Of a stretch of DNA of 5,201 nucleotides, positions 1 to 5,061 are shown one piece after another; position 1 is the first letter of the stretch, and the number at the start of each line of letters is the position of its first letter. This stretch comes from Actinomycetota bacterium (lineage in GTDB: Bacteria; Actinomycetota; Actinomycetes; Streptosporangiales; Streptosporangiaceae): assembly GCA_003168295.1 (NCBI GenBank), contig PMST01000338.1:36295-41495 (forward strand), given 5' to 3'. The notes beneath the pieces are model-generated. The model did no database searches. It saw only the letters and a list, made by a program, of their open reading frames with translations, and was not told the DNA's origin. The translations under genes and the position numbers were made by a program.

Positions 1-257
1 TCGGTCCTGACCTGCTCAGCGGTGAAAGCCACCCAGTCGACCACCGAGTCAAAGTCAAGATCTTTAATTACTTCCCGAACGGTACGTGGTTCCCGTATAT
101 CCGCCTGCAGCATCGTAACCCCGGGCGGGAGCGGCCGGGTGGTGCTCCGCCCCCGGTTCAAGACGAACAGCTCGACACCGTTTGCGACCGCGACCCGGGA
201 GCACGCCGAGCTGATGACCCCGCTGCCGCCGAGGAACAGGACCCTGAGTTTTCCCAT
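1..257 (-). CDS. Atypical SDR / NAD-dependent epimerase-dehydratase family protein (N-terminal part)
   Basis: This is the first 85 residues of a protein that runs off the left edge, so its C-terminal part is not visible. The N-terminus is a Rossmann nucleotide-binding motif: a hydrophobic strand (VLFLGGSGVIS, residues 6-16) with Gly10, Gly11, Gly13 and Ser16 in a G-x-x-G-x-x-S pattern. LNRGR follows at residues 33-37, where the second strand meets the cofactor ribose, then an ADIRE acidic turn near residue 53 and VDWVAFTAEQV near residues 73-83. This order (GGSGVIS, LNRG, D-I-R, VDW-AFT) fits the extended/atypical SDR epimerase group. The substrate cannot be told from this part. An in-frame TAG lies 10-12 bases upstream of the ATG, which fixes the start, and a GAGGG stretch directly abuts it. 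It is third in a minus-strand run behind the VOC gene (47 bp gap with a hairpin). Codons 63-70 are unusually AT-rich for this window. Confidence 0.85.
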   Translation of the reverse strand, partial: MGKLRVLFLGGSGVISSACSRVAVANGVELFVLNRGRSTTRPLPPGVTMLQADIREPRTVREVIKDLDFDSVVDWVAFTAEQVRT

Positions 258-279
258 CCCTCTACGCTAGCCGCTAGCC

Positions 280-297
280 CGCGCCGGCTCCGGCGCG
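280..297 (-). terminator. GC-rich hairpin between the VOC and SDR genes
   Basis: A perfect 8-bp inverted repeat (CGCGCCGG / CCGGCGCG) with a 2-nt centre (in practice about 7 bp with a 4-nt loop) lies 7 bp past the VOC stop codon and 22 bp before the SDR start. No T-run follows, so it is not a classical intrinsic terminator. It could reduce read-through or stabilise the upstream mRNA end. The structure is seen in the sequence; the role is inferred. Confidence 0.35.
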
Positions 298-304
298 ACC
301 TCGA

Positions 305-655
305 TCAAGACCGAGGGGGCGACGGATGCCGGGGCTCGTAGATCGGGAATTCGCTGCCGTCCGGGATGCGGATCGCGGCCAGCAGCCCCCACCCCTGGTC
401 GGAGACGTCCTGCGTGACTTCCGCTCCCTTGGCCTCTAGCTCGGCCAGCGTCCTCCGGATGTCGTCGCACATCAGGTAGAGCTGCTGGCGGCTCTCCCCG
501 TCGGCGGGATGAACGGCCAGCTCGGCCGGAGGCAGGGCGAAAATGGGCCAGCCTCCGCCCGCGTCCACCGACGGCAGCCCGAGCACGTCCGCGAAGAATC
601 CCCGGACCTGCTCCGCTTCGGGCGAGAACACGATCGCATGCACCCCAGTGATCAT
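305..655 (-). CDS. VOC-superfamily (glyoxalase/bleomycin-resistance/dioxygenase fold) protein
   Basis: A 116-aa protein, the usual size for a single-domain VOC member made of two beta-alpha-beta-beta-beta modules. Module one starts ITGVHAIVFSPEAEQVRGFFADVLGLP (residues 2-28), with His6 at the usual metal-ligand position and the family's FF-DVLGLP helix end. GGWPIFALPPAELAVHP (34-50) supplies strands. Module two starts LYLMCDDIRRTLAELEAKG (59-77) and ends IRIPDGSEFPIYEPRH (95-110), with Glu107 at the usual terminal metal-ligand position. The fold is clear but the substrate is not: family members include glyoxalases, thiol transferases, extradiol dioxygenases and antibiotic-binding proteins. 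The ATG is preceded by an AGGA with 7-nt spacing. The start is only 15 bp from the stop of the upstream 176-aa gene, so the two are probably co-transcribed. Confidence 0.88.
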   Translation of the reverse strand: MITGVHAIVFSPEAEQVRGFFADVLGLPSVDAGGGWPIFALPPAELAVHPADGESRQQLYLMCDDIRRTLAELEAKGAEVTQDVSDQGWGLLAAIRIPDGSEFPIYEPRHPSPPRS

Positions 656-670
656 GCCCTGATCCTAGGC

Positions 671-1201
671 CTAGGTGGTCAGCGCCTGCGTGGCCTGCTC
701 GACGAGGGCCGTTAGATCGTCACGGCACGCCCGACGGTAGAGCGGGCCCCCGCCGTCGGTCAGTAGCTGGCATACCATCGCCACGCCGCGCGCGGGGACC
801 GGGCCGGGCTGCAGGAGGTGGGCGGCCAGCTCCGCGAGTTCCGAAGCCGACCGGCTGACCCGGTCCCCGCGAATCGGGATATACGGTTGACGCGCGACGC
901 GAGCCGATGGATCTGCCCCCACCCGTCCCCCGCGGCTGCCAGCGGGCAGGACCGCCGCCAGTATCCGCTGCAGGCTCGCCGCCAGGTCGCGACGGCACTT
1001 CATGGACGTCAGCCGGACGGCCCGCGCGGCTAGGCCCGCGTTCGTCTCCGGCCGCGCACCGCGAGCCAGCTCCCGGTCGAGTCGAGCCGCCAGGCATCGG
1101 GCCATGATCCGGTCCCACAGCCGCAACCGCCGCAGGGCGAGGCGGCCTAGATCGTCTTCCAGCAGGACGTACATAGTGTCGTTTTCTCTGGTGTGACCCA
1201 T
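671..1201 (-). CDS. Conserved-looking actinobacterial protein of unknown function
   Basis: A 176-aa protein whose function I do not recognise. It is rich in Arg, Ala and Leu and looks mostly alpha-helical, with no signal peptide or membrane segment. An acidic N-terminus (YVLLEDDLG, 11-19) is followed by long basic helices (RLALRRLRLWDRIMARCLAARLDRELARG, about 20-48). A segment LAARAVRLTSMKCRRDLAASLQRIL (57-81) resembles small uncharacterised actinobacterial proteins I have seen, but I cannot name the family. A Gly/Pro-rich linker and a C-terminal helical part follow. Start choice: ATG at 1201 lies 6 bases past a consensus TATAAT, so the mRNA would begin at the start codon. An upstream ATG (1225) would fall inside the promoter, and a downstream ATG (1174) gives a 167-aa form with a weak Shine-Dalgarno. 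It heads the minus-strand run and is divergent from the CGNR regulator, so it may be under that regulator's control; this is inference. Confidence 0.75.
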   Translation of the reverse strand: MGHTRENDTMYVLLEDDLGRLALRRLRLWDRIMARCLAARLDRELARGARPETNAGLAARAVRLTSMKCRRDLAASLQRILAAVLPAGSRGGRVGADPSARVARQPYIPIRGDRVSRSASELAELAAHLLQPGPVPARGVAMVCQLLTDGGGPLYRRACRDDLTALVEQATQALTT

Positions 1202-1207
1202 AAAATC

Positions 1208-1235
1208 ATTATACCGGTCATGCATGACCTGTAAA
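1208..1235 (-). promoter_or_regulatory. Strong sigma-70-type promoter for the minus-strand run
   Basis: Read on the minus strand, TTTACA (1235-1230, 5 of 6 to consensus) is followed by a 16-bp spacer and TATAAT (1213-1208, 6 of 6). Such a match stands out in DNA this GC-rich. The predicted transcription start, about 7 bases after the -10, falls on the A of ATG 1201, suggesting a leaderless mRNA, which is common in actinobacteria. A perfect palindrome fills most of the spacer. Confidence 0.7.
1216..1229. promoter_or_regulatory. Perfect 14-bp palindrome (putative operator) in the promoter spacer
   Basis: GGTCATGCATGACC is identical to its reverse complement and lies between the -35 and -10 boxes of the minus-strand promoter, abutting the -35. 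A bound dimer there would block RNA polymerase. An extra GGTCAT half-site occurs at 1247-1252, 31 bp (about three helical turns) from the first half, next to a TATATT that could serve the divergent CGNR gene. The palindrome is seen directly; its role as an operator and the identity of its ligand protein are inferred. Confidence 0.55.
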
Positions 1236-1251
1236 GCGATTTGACTGGTCA

Positions 1252-1257
1252 TATATT
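1252..1257 (+). promoter_or_regulatory. Possible -10 box for the CGNR gene
   Basis: TATATT (5 of 6 to consensus) lies 10 bp before ATG 1268. No good -35 is found at 16-18 bp; a TTGACT at 1241-1246 is too close to pair with it. If used, it would give a very short leader and favour the ATG start, or a leader of about 36 nt for the GTG at 1301. Weak evidence. Confidence 0.3.
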
Positions 1258-1267
1258 GTGGCGGTAG

Positions 1268-1906
1268 ATGCAAGGCAGGAAACAGACAGGGGTAATCACG
1301 GTGACGTTGCCCTCGTGGGCGTCCCATCTCGAGCACAAGCTGGCGCCGCCTCCTCTGCTGCTCGTGCAGGCGTTCGTCAATACCCTCGACCTGGACCTGG
1401 GCACCGACATGTTCGCCCGAGCCGAGGAAGCACATGCATGGCTGGTCGACGCCGGACTGATCGACGCGGCGTCCAGCGCGGGACCCGCCAGCCCGGGCTT
1501 TGCCAGTGATCTGCGCCTCGCCCGGGGGGTCAGGGCGAGCATCCGGGCCCTGATCGCGCAACACGACGACGCCGAGCCGCTCACCGGGAACGACCTGCGG
1601 GCGCTGGAGCAGGTCTGGCATGAAGGCCAGCCCCGGCTACGGGTCGCCCCAGACGGTCAGGTCAGGCTCGAGGCCGCAGCCCCGGCCGGCCGCGTGGCCG
1701 GCGGGCTGCTCGGCTTGCTGCTAATCATCCGCGACGCGCAGGCCGACGGCAGCTGGGACCGGCTCAAGCCGTGCGGGAATCCGGACTGCCGCTGGGCGTT
1801 CTACGACCGCTCGCACAGCCGCCGGGGCGCGTGGTGCGACATGGCCTCCTGCGGGAACCGGCTCAAGAACCGGAACCTCCGGGCCCGCCGGGCCCAGCTG
1901 AGCTGA
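1268..1906 (+). CDS. CGNR zinc-finger (ABATE-type) putative transcriptional regulator
   Basis: A 212-aa protein with the two-part architecture of the CGNR family. The N-terminal domain (about residues 27-160) contains LLLVQAFVNTLDLDLGTDMFA (30-50), the family's characteristic VNT segment, followed by helices including LRLARGVRASIRALI (82-96). The C-terminal CGNR zinc finger is complete: C169-G-N-P-D-C174, then AFYDRSHSRRGAWC190, then C195-G-N-R-L-K-N-R. The four cysteines should bind zinc and the basic tail suits nucleic-acid contact. Family members are regarded as stress- or ligand-responsive regulators, but few have been studied. The start is uncertain: ATG 1268 has only a weak GGCGG upstream, while GTG 1301 (201 aa) has AGGGG about 8 bp upstream. 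It is divergent from the 176-aa unknown gene with a shared 66-bp control region holding a palindrome, so regulation of that run and of itself is plausible. Confidence 0.9.
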   Translation: MQGRKQTGVITVTLPSWASHLEHKLAPPPLLLVQAFVNTLDLDLGTDMFARAEEAHAWLVDAGLIDAASSAGPASPGFASDLRLARGVRASIRALIAQHDDAEPLTGNDLRALEQVWHEGQPRLRVAPDGQVRLEAAAPAGRVAGGLLGLLLIIRDAQADGSWDRLKPCGNPDCRWAFYDRSHSRRGAWCDMASCGNRLKNRNLRARRAQLS

Positions 1907-1911
1907 GCTCC

Positions 1912-1940
1912 GGCGGCCCGGCGGCCCGGCGGCTGCCGGG
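1912..1940 (+). repeat. GC-only tandem octamer with hairpin after the CGNR gene
   Basis: Two exact copies and one near copy of GGCGGCCC (1912-1934) end in a hairpin CCCGGC-GGCT-GCCGGG (1925-1940, 6-bp stem, 4-nt loop). It lies 6 bp past the CGNR stop and 65 bp before the next gene. There is no T-tract. It may act as a transcript end or read-through attenuator, or be a slippage repeat without function. Confidence 0.4.
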
Positions 1941-2004
1941 TGCGGCAGGTGGGCAGTCCGGGAAGGCTGCCCTGGATCGTTGACGACGCCATCAGGAGGC
2001 GGCC

Positions 2005-2724
2005 ATGAACATGACGCACGCGGTCTCGAGCCTGGTCCGCAGGGTTGACGACACGATCGAGCAGGCAGCCGGCCGGTTCCCGATGTACGCCGAGCCCACG
2101 ACGGGTGTGTGGACCTGGTCTGACGATGGGGGATGGTTCGGCGGCTTCTGGCCCGGGTTGTTGTGGCTGTCAGCAGCGGCGACCCAAGACGCGCAGTATG
2201 CCCGGGCAGCGGCCGGCGCCGCAGCACGCCTCAGCCCGCGAACCAGCGCGCCCACTATCTTGCGCGGATTCCTCTCCTGGTACGGCGCGGGTCTCGGGTT
2301 CGATCTCGGCTACGCCGGCAGGGATACGGCTGACCTGGCCACCGCCGCCGCCCGCTCCGTGTCGGCAGATTTCGACCCGGTCGCGCAACTCCTGCCACCG
2401 GGAGACGAAGACGCCTCGGAGTACCACTGGCCCCGGCCAGGAGCCTGCATCGACGGCCTACCGGGCACCATTCCGCTGCTGGCCTTTGCCTCCAGGCAGA
2501 TGCAGGATCCCGTGCTCCGCTCCATGGCACTAGCCCACGCGCGCGGGCACCATGCCATGTGCGTCCGCGAAGACGGGTCAGTCGCCCAATCCGCGACCTA
2601 CGACCAAGACGGCAACGTGACGTCTCAGACCACGATCGACGGCTCATCCAAGGGCAGCACCTGGTCCCGGGCGCAGGCGTGGGCCATGCTCGGACTGACC
2701 CACTCGACGGCCGCCTGGACCTAA
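2005..2724 (+). CDS. GH88-like unsaturated glucuronyl hydrolase, C-terminally truncated
   Basis: A 239-aa protein resembling the first two thirds of GH88 unsaturated glucuronyl hydrolases. These are (alpha/alpha)6-barrel enzymes that release unsaturated uronic acid from oligosaccharides made by polysaccharide lyases. Family-like landmarks in order: WTWSDDGGWFGGFWPGLLWL (36-55), GLGFDLGY (96-103) with Asp100, ACIDGLPGTIPLLAFAS (147-163) with Asp150, a HARGHHAMCVREDGSVAQSATYD stretch (178-200), and STWSRAQAWAMLGL (218-231). Asp100 and Asp150 are my tentative matches to the two catalytic aspartates known in the family. Full-length members are about 370-400 aa. Here the reading stops nine residues after the AQAW motif, and I find no barrel-like continuation in any frame downstream, so the last helices are missing. 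AGGAGG at 1994-1999, 5 bp before the ATG, supports the start. There is no signal peptide, so it would be cytoplasmic. It may be a decaying gene; activity is doubtful. Confidence 0.72.
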   Translation: MNMTHAVSSLVRRVDDTIEQAAGRFPMYAEPTTGVWTWSDDGGWFGGFWPGLLWLSAAATQDAQYARAAAGAAARLSPRTSAPTILRGFLSWYGAGLGFDLGYAGRDTADLATAAARSVSADFDPVAQLLPPGDEDASEYHWPRPGACIDGLPGTIPLLAFASRQMQDPVLRSMALAHARGHHAMCVREDGSVAQSATYDQDGNVTSQTTIDGSSKGSTWSRAQAWAMLGLTHSTAAWT

Positions 2725-2773
2725 CACACCTCTGAACTGACGCCGGCGATGAGCCGGCCGGTCAGGGCCCGGT

Positions 2774-2792
2774 GGCCGGGAAGGTCCCGGCC
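2774..2792 (+). terminator. Perfect GC hairpin downstream of the GH88-like gene
   Basis: GGCCGGGA-AGG-TCCCGGCC forms an 8-bp perfect stem with a 3-nt loop, 49 bp past the stop codon. No T-run follows, but T-poor hairpins are common candidate terminators in actinomycetes. The rest of 2725-2898 holds no gene I can support. A TAGGTT at 2812-2817 could be a -10 for the cupin gene, but no partner -35 is visible. Confidence 0.45.
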
Positions 2793-2884
2793 GTCGATAT
2801 CGTCGAGAACCTAGGTTGAGCACGTTACGGGGGTCATGCGGCTTGCGATCTTGGGCGCGCCGCGGCTCCTGGCCACTCGACCCG

Positions 2885-2890
2885 AAAGGA
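2885..2890 (+). promoter_or_regulatory. Ribosome binding site that fixes the cupin start
   Basis: AAAGGA lies 8 bp before ATG 2899. The frame is open further upstream to an ATG at 2836, but that start has no Shine-Dalgarno and adds only a low-complexity stretch, so 2899 is preferred. Confidence 0.6.
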
Positions 2891-2898
2891 ACCGCGCC

Positions 2899-3438
2899 AT
2901 GAACGACGGCCCCGCATCGCCACACCCGGCGATCCCGCCTGACGACCCGGAACGGCAGCTGGCCGTCGCCCAGCCGGACACGGACCAGGCGCTTCCGCAC
3001 CTGGGAGTGGTGGGTGACACCTACACGATCCTGCTGACCGGCGACGACACCGCCGGCCGGTACACCCTGATCGACATGCACGTTCCTCCCGGCGGCGGCC
3101 CGCCGCCCCACCGCCATGACTTCGAGGAGATGTTCACCGTGCTCGAGGGCGAGGTGGAACTCACCTTCCGCGGCGAGCACTCCGTCGCCCGGGCCGGCGA
3201 GACCGTCAACGTGCCGGCCAACGCCCCGCATGCCTTCACCAACGCCTCGGGCGAGCCGGCCCGGCTCCTGTGCATGTGCTCCCCGGCCGGGCAGGAGAAT
3301 TTCTTCCTCGCCGTCGGCGTTCCCGTCGCCACCCGGACCGCGCCATCTCCGAAGCTCGACGAGGCCGCCCAGGCGGCCTTCATCGCGAAATCGCAGGCGC
3401 TCGCCCCGCAATACCGCACCGAGCTGCTCCTGCCTTAA
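2899..3438 (+). CDS. Cupin-domain protein (single conserved beta-barrel)
   Basis: A 179-aa protein with one cupin barrel. Motif 1 is PGGGPPPHRHDFEEMFTVLEGEVEL (64-88) with His71, His73 and Glu77. Motif 2 is AGETVNVPANAPHAFTN (99-115) with His111. These four residues are the usual cupin metal site, so a bound divalent metal is likely. A Pro/Asp-rich N-terminus (1-30) and a C-terminal helical tail after residue 150 (PKLDEAAQAAFIAKSQALAPQYRTELLLP) flank the barrel; the tail is typical of cupins in the quercetin-dioxygenase-like group. The reaction is not determinable: such proteins include dioxygenases, isomerases and small-molecule binders. It converges on the MarR gene with only 8 bp between stop codons, and a ring-cleaving dioxygenase lies beyond that. 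A role in the same aromatic or quinone chemistry is possible but is only inference from position. Confidence 0.88.
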   Translation: MNDGPASPHPAIPPDDPERQLAVAQPDTDQALPHLGVVGDTYTILLTGDDTAGRYTLIDMHVPPGGGPPPHRHDFEEMFTVLEGEVELTFRGEHSVARAGETVNVPANAPHAFTNASGEPARLLCMCSPAGQENFFLAVGVPVATRTAPSPKLDEAAQAAFIAKSQALAPQYRTELLLP

Positions 3439-3446
3439 GCACCCTG

Positions 3447-3962
3447 CTAGCGCACGTCGGGTGGCTCCGGGTCGTAGCGGTGGTAGGTCACGGCCATCGC
3501 GGCGTCCGGGTCGAGCCTGCGCAAGATCGCCTCAGTGATGCCGGCCAGCTGGCGGACCTGCTCGGGGGTCAGGGCGCCGATGACATGCTGCCGGACGTTC
3601 GCGACATGGCCTGGTGCGGTGCGGCGCACCTTATCCCAGCCCGCCGGGGTCAGCCGGACGTTGGTGGCCCGGGCGTCCTCGGGGCAGGGGAAGCGCTCCA
3701 CCAGGCCGCGCTCCTCCAGCCGGCTGATCACGTGGGAGAGCCGGGGCAAGGTGGCGTTGGTCTGTGCCGCGAGCGATGTCATCCGCAGGGTCCGCTGCGG
3801 CGCCTCCGACAGCATCGCGAGTGCGTAGTAGTCGAAATGCGTCAGCTCCGCGTCATGACGGAGCTGCGAATCGAGTACTCCGGGCAGCAGCTCAAGCACC
3901 GCAGCCAGCCGTACCCAGGCCGCCAGCTCCTCGTCGTTCAGCCATTTCGCATCCACCGTCAC
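3447..3962 (-). CDS. MarR-family transcriptional regulator
   Basis: A 171-aa winged helix-turn-helix repressor of normal MarR length. The N-terminal dimerisation helix begins WLNDEELAAWVRLAAVLELLPGVLDSQL (7-34). Then come HFDYYALAMLSEAPQRTLRMTSLAAQTNATLPRLSHVISRLEERGLVER (42-90), holding the recognition helix (about TLPRLSHVISRLEERG). The wing is FPCPEDARATNVRLTPAGWDKV (91-112), with the conserved D-x-R pair. C-terminal helices (VANVRQHVIGALTPEQVRQLAGITEAILRRL) complete the dimer interface. The single wing cysteine, Cys93, occurs in related regulators; whether it senses oxidants here is unknown. Start choice: GTG 3962 (GTG 3956 is an alternative); longer readings would translate through the operator. 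The start codon sits 7 bp from a large inverted repeat, which points to autoregulation. It is divergent from the dioxygenase gene, its likely main target. Confidence 0.9.
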   Translation of the reverse strand: MTVDAKWLNDEELAAWVRLAAVLELLPGVLDSQLRHDAELTHFDYYALAMLSEAPQRTLRMTSLAAQTNATLPRLSHVISRLEERGLVERFPCPEDARATNVRLTPAGWDKVRRTAPGHVANVRQHVIGALTPEQVRQLAGITEAILRRLDPDAAMAVTYHRYDPEPPDVR

Positions 3963-3969
3963 ATCATGG

Positions 3970-4001
3970 CACCGAATAGTTGTCACTACAACTATTCGGT
4001 G
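3970..4001. promoter_or_regulatory. Operator 1: perfect 14-bp inverted repeat in the MarR-dioxygenase gap
   Basis: Arms CACCGAATAGTTGT and ACAACTATTCGGTG match perfectly around a 4-nt centre (CACT). The inner core is AGTTGT-N4-ACAACT. This length and symmetry fit a MarR dimer site. It overlaps the -35 of the dioxygenase promoter and nearly touches the MarR start codon, so binding would repress both genes. Confidence 0.75.
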
Positions 4002-4008
4002 ATAGCGT
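3980..4008 (+). promoter_or_regulatory. Promoter of the dioxygenase gene
   Basis: TTGTCA (3980-3985, 5 of 6 to the -35 consensus), a 17-bp spacer and TAGCGT (4003-4008, fits TAnnnT). The predicted start is near 4015, giving a leader of roughly 87 nt. Operator 1 covers the -35 and operator 2 the predicted start. Confidence 0.55.
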
Positions 4009-4012
4009 GACG

Positions 4013-4026
4013 GTTGTAGAGACAAC
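4013..4026. promoter_or_regulatory. Operator 2: second GTTGT-N4-ACAAC site
   Basis: GTTGT-AGAG-ACAAC repeats the core design of operator 1 with the same 4-nt spacer, and extends to 6-bp arms with one mismatch. Centres are 34 bp apart. It lies on the predicted transcription start of the dioxygenase gene, a classical repressor position. Confidence 0.65.
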
Positions 4027-4101
4027 TAACTGCCGGACCGGCCGCGGCACGTCGTCTCGCACCAGCCGTATCAGCGCCGCTTTCGGCCCCGAGGAGCCCG
4101 C

Positions 4102-5007
4102 ATGACGTCCCCGCCAGCGCCCAGCACGACCGCGACCGCCGACCGGCGCATTCCCGGCCAGCACCCGTTCGCCGCGCACCTGCGCCGGGCCGCCGACGCC
4201 GAGCGAGCCGACGCCCACCGCCTGTGGACCCCCGACGACGGGCCGCTGCCGAGCCTGTACCTGAGCCACGGCGCCCCGATGCTGTTCGAGATGCCGGCCT
4301 GGATGACCGAGCTGCACTCCTGGGCGCGGGCGCTGCCCAAGCCGAAGGCCGTCCTCATCGTCTCCGCGCACTGGGAGTCTGCTCCGCTGAGCATCAGCAG
4401 CAGCCAGCCCAGCGAACTCGTGTACGACTTCGGCGGCTTCGACCCGCTGTACTACCAGATGCGGTACGACACCCCGGCCGCCACCGAACTCGCGGCTCAG
4501 GTCGCCAGCCTGATGCCGGACACCGAGCCGGTGCACGAGCACCGCAGCCGCGGCCTGGACCACGGAGCGTGGGTGCCGCTGAAGATCATGTATCCCGAGG
4601 CCGACATCCCGGTCCTGCAGCTCAGCATGCCAACCCACGACCCCGGGCGGCTGCTGGACCTTGGCCGGAGACTGGGACCGCTGCGCGAGTCCGGGGTCCT
4701 GGTGATCGGCTCCGGGTACATGACCCATGGCCTTCCGTTCCTGGACTGGAGCCACCCTGACCAGGTGCCGGGCTGGTCCTCGGACTTCGACTCCTGGGCG
4801 TCGGACGCGCTAGCCCGCGGCGACGTCGACGAGCTCGCCGCGTTCCGGACCCGCGCCCCCGGCATGCCGTACGCACACCCCACCGTCGAGCACTTCACGC
4901 CGCTGTTCGTCAGCCTTGGTGCTGCCACCGACCCGGCGGCGCCGCCCACCACGGTCATCGACGGCTACGCCATCGGGCTGGCCAAGCGGTCGTTCCAGGC
5001 GGCCTGA
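4102..5007 (+). CDS. DODA-type extradiol aromatic ring-opening dioxygenase (LigB superfamily)
   Basis: A 301-aa protein of the class III extradiol dioxygenase group that includes 4,5-DOPA dioxygenase and E. coli YgiD. These are non-haem metal enzymes that insert both atoms of O2 to open a catechol-type ring. Conserved histidines appear in order: SLYLSHGAP (His56), LIVSAHWES (His90), GLDHGAWVPL (His154), GSGYMTHGL (His209) and HPTVEHFTPL (His264). His56, His90 and a later histidine should form the metal site, the others catalysis and substrate contacts. YVYDFGGF-like sequence (here LVYDFGGFDPLYYQMRY, 106-122) is also typical. Compared with about 260-270 aa for YgiD-like members, there is an N-terminal extension of about 45 residues with many Ala, Arg and Asp. 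The start is well supported by GAGGAG 5 bp before the ATG. Substrate unknown: catechols, quinols or DOPA-like compounds fit. It is divergent from the MarR gene behind two operators. Confidence 0.93.
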   Translation: MTSPPAPSTTATADRRIPGQHPFAAHLRRAADAERADAHRLWTPDDGPLPSLYLSHGAPMLFEMPAWMTELHSWARALPKPKAVLIVSAHWESAPLSISSSQPSELVYDFGGFDPLYYQMRYDTPAATELAAQVASLMPDTEPVHEHRSRGLDHGAWVPLKIMYPEADIPVLQLSMPTHDPGRLLDLGRRLGPLRESGVLVIGSGYMTHGLPFLDWSHPDQVPGWSSDFDSWASDALARGDVDELAAFRTRAPGMPYAHPTVEHFTPLFVSLGAATDPAAPPTTVIDGYAIGLAKRSFQAA

Positions 5008-5061
5008 CCTCGCGCCACGGGCCGGGCCCCCACGAGCAGGGAGCCGTTCGGGCTGATGAAG

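Noticed and set aside
1226..1621. Upstream extension of the 176-aa minus-strand gene to a 316-aa reading
   Set aside because: The extension lies antisense to the well-supported CGNR gene, crosses the promoter and palindrome, and shows no domain; it is a high-GC shadow frame.
1912..1934. Tandem GGCGGCCC repeats as a CRISPR-like or mobile-element array
   Set aside because: Only three contiguous 8-bp units without spacers; explained by GC-rich slippage and a hairpin.
2836..2898. Longer cupin start at 2836
   Set aside because: There is no ribosome binding site, and the added 21 residues carry no cupin sequence; AAAGGA before 2899 fits better.
3270..4010. 246-aa plus-strand open frame across the cupin end and the MarR gene
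   Set aside because: It is the complement frame of the MarR gene and overlaps the cupin; its translation is low-complexity with no motif.
3963..4025. Longer MarR reading starting at 4025
   Set aside because: It would translate through the two inverted repeats and the divergent promoter; MarR homology begins only at WLNDEE just after the GTG at 3962.
3964..4755. 263-aa minus-strand open frame opposite the dioxygenase
   Set aside because: It mirrors the dioxygenase coding frame (motif-rich on the plus strand) and would read through both operators; a shadow frame.
5008..5061. Bidirectional terminator between the dioxygenase and sigma-factor genes
   Set aside because: GGGCC/GGCCC complementarity is present near 5022-5032, but the loop would be too short and there is no T-run on either strand.
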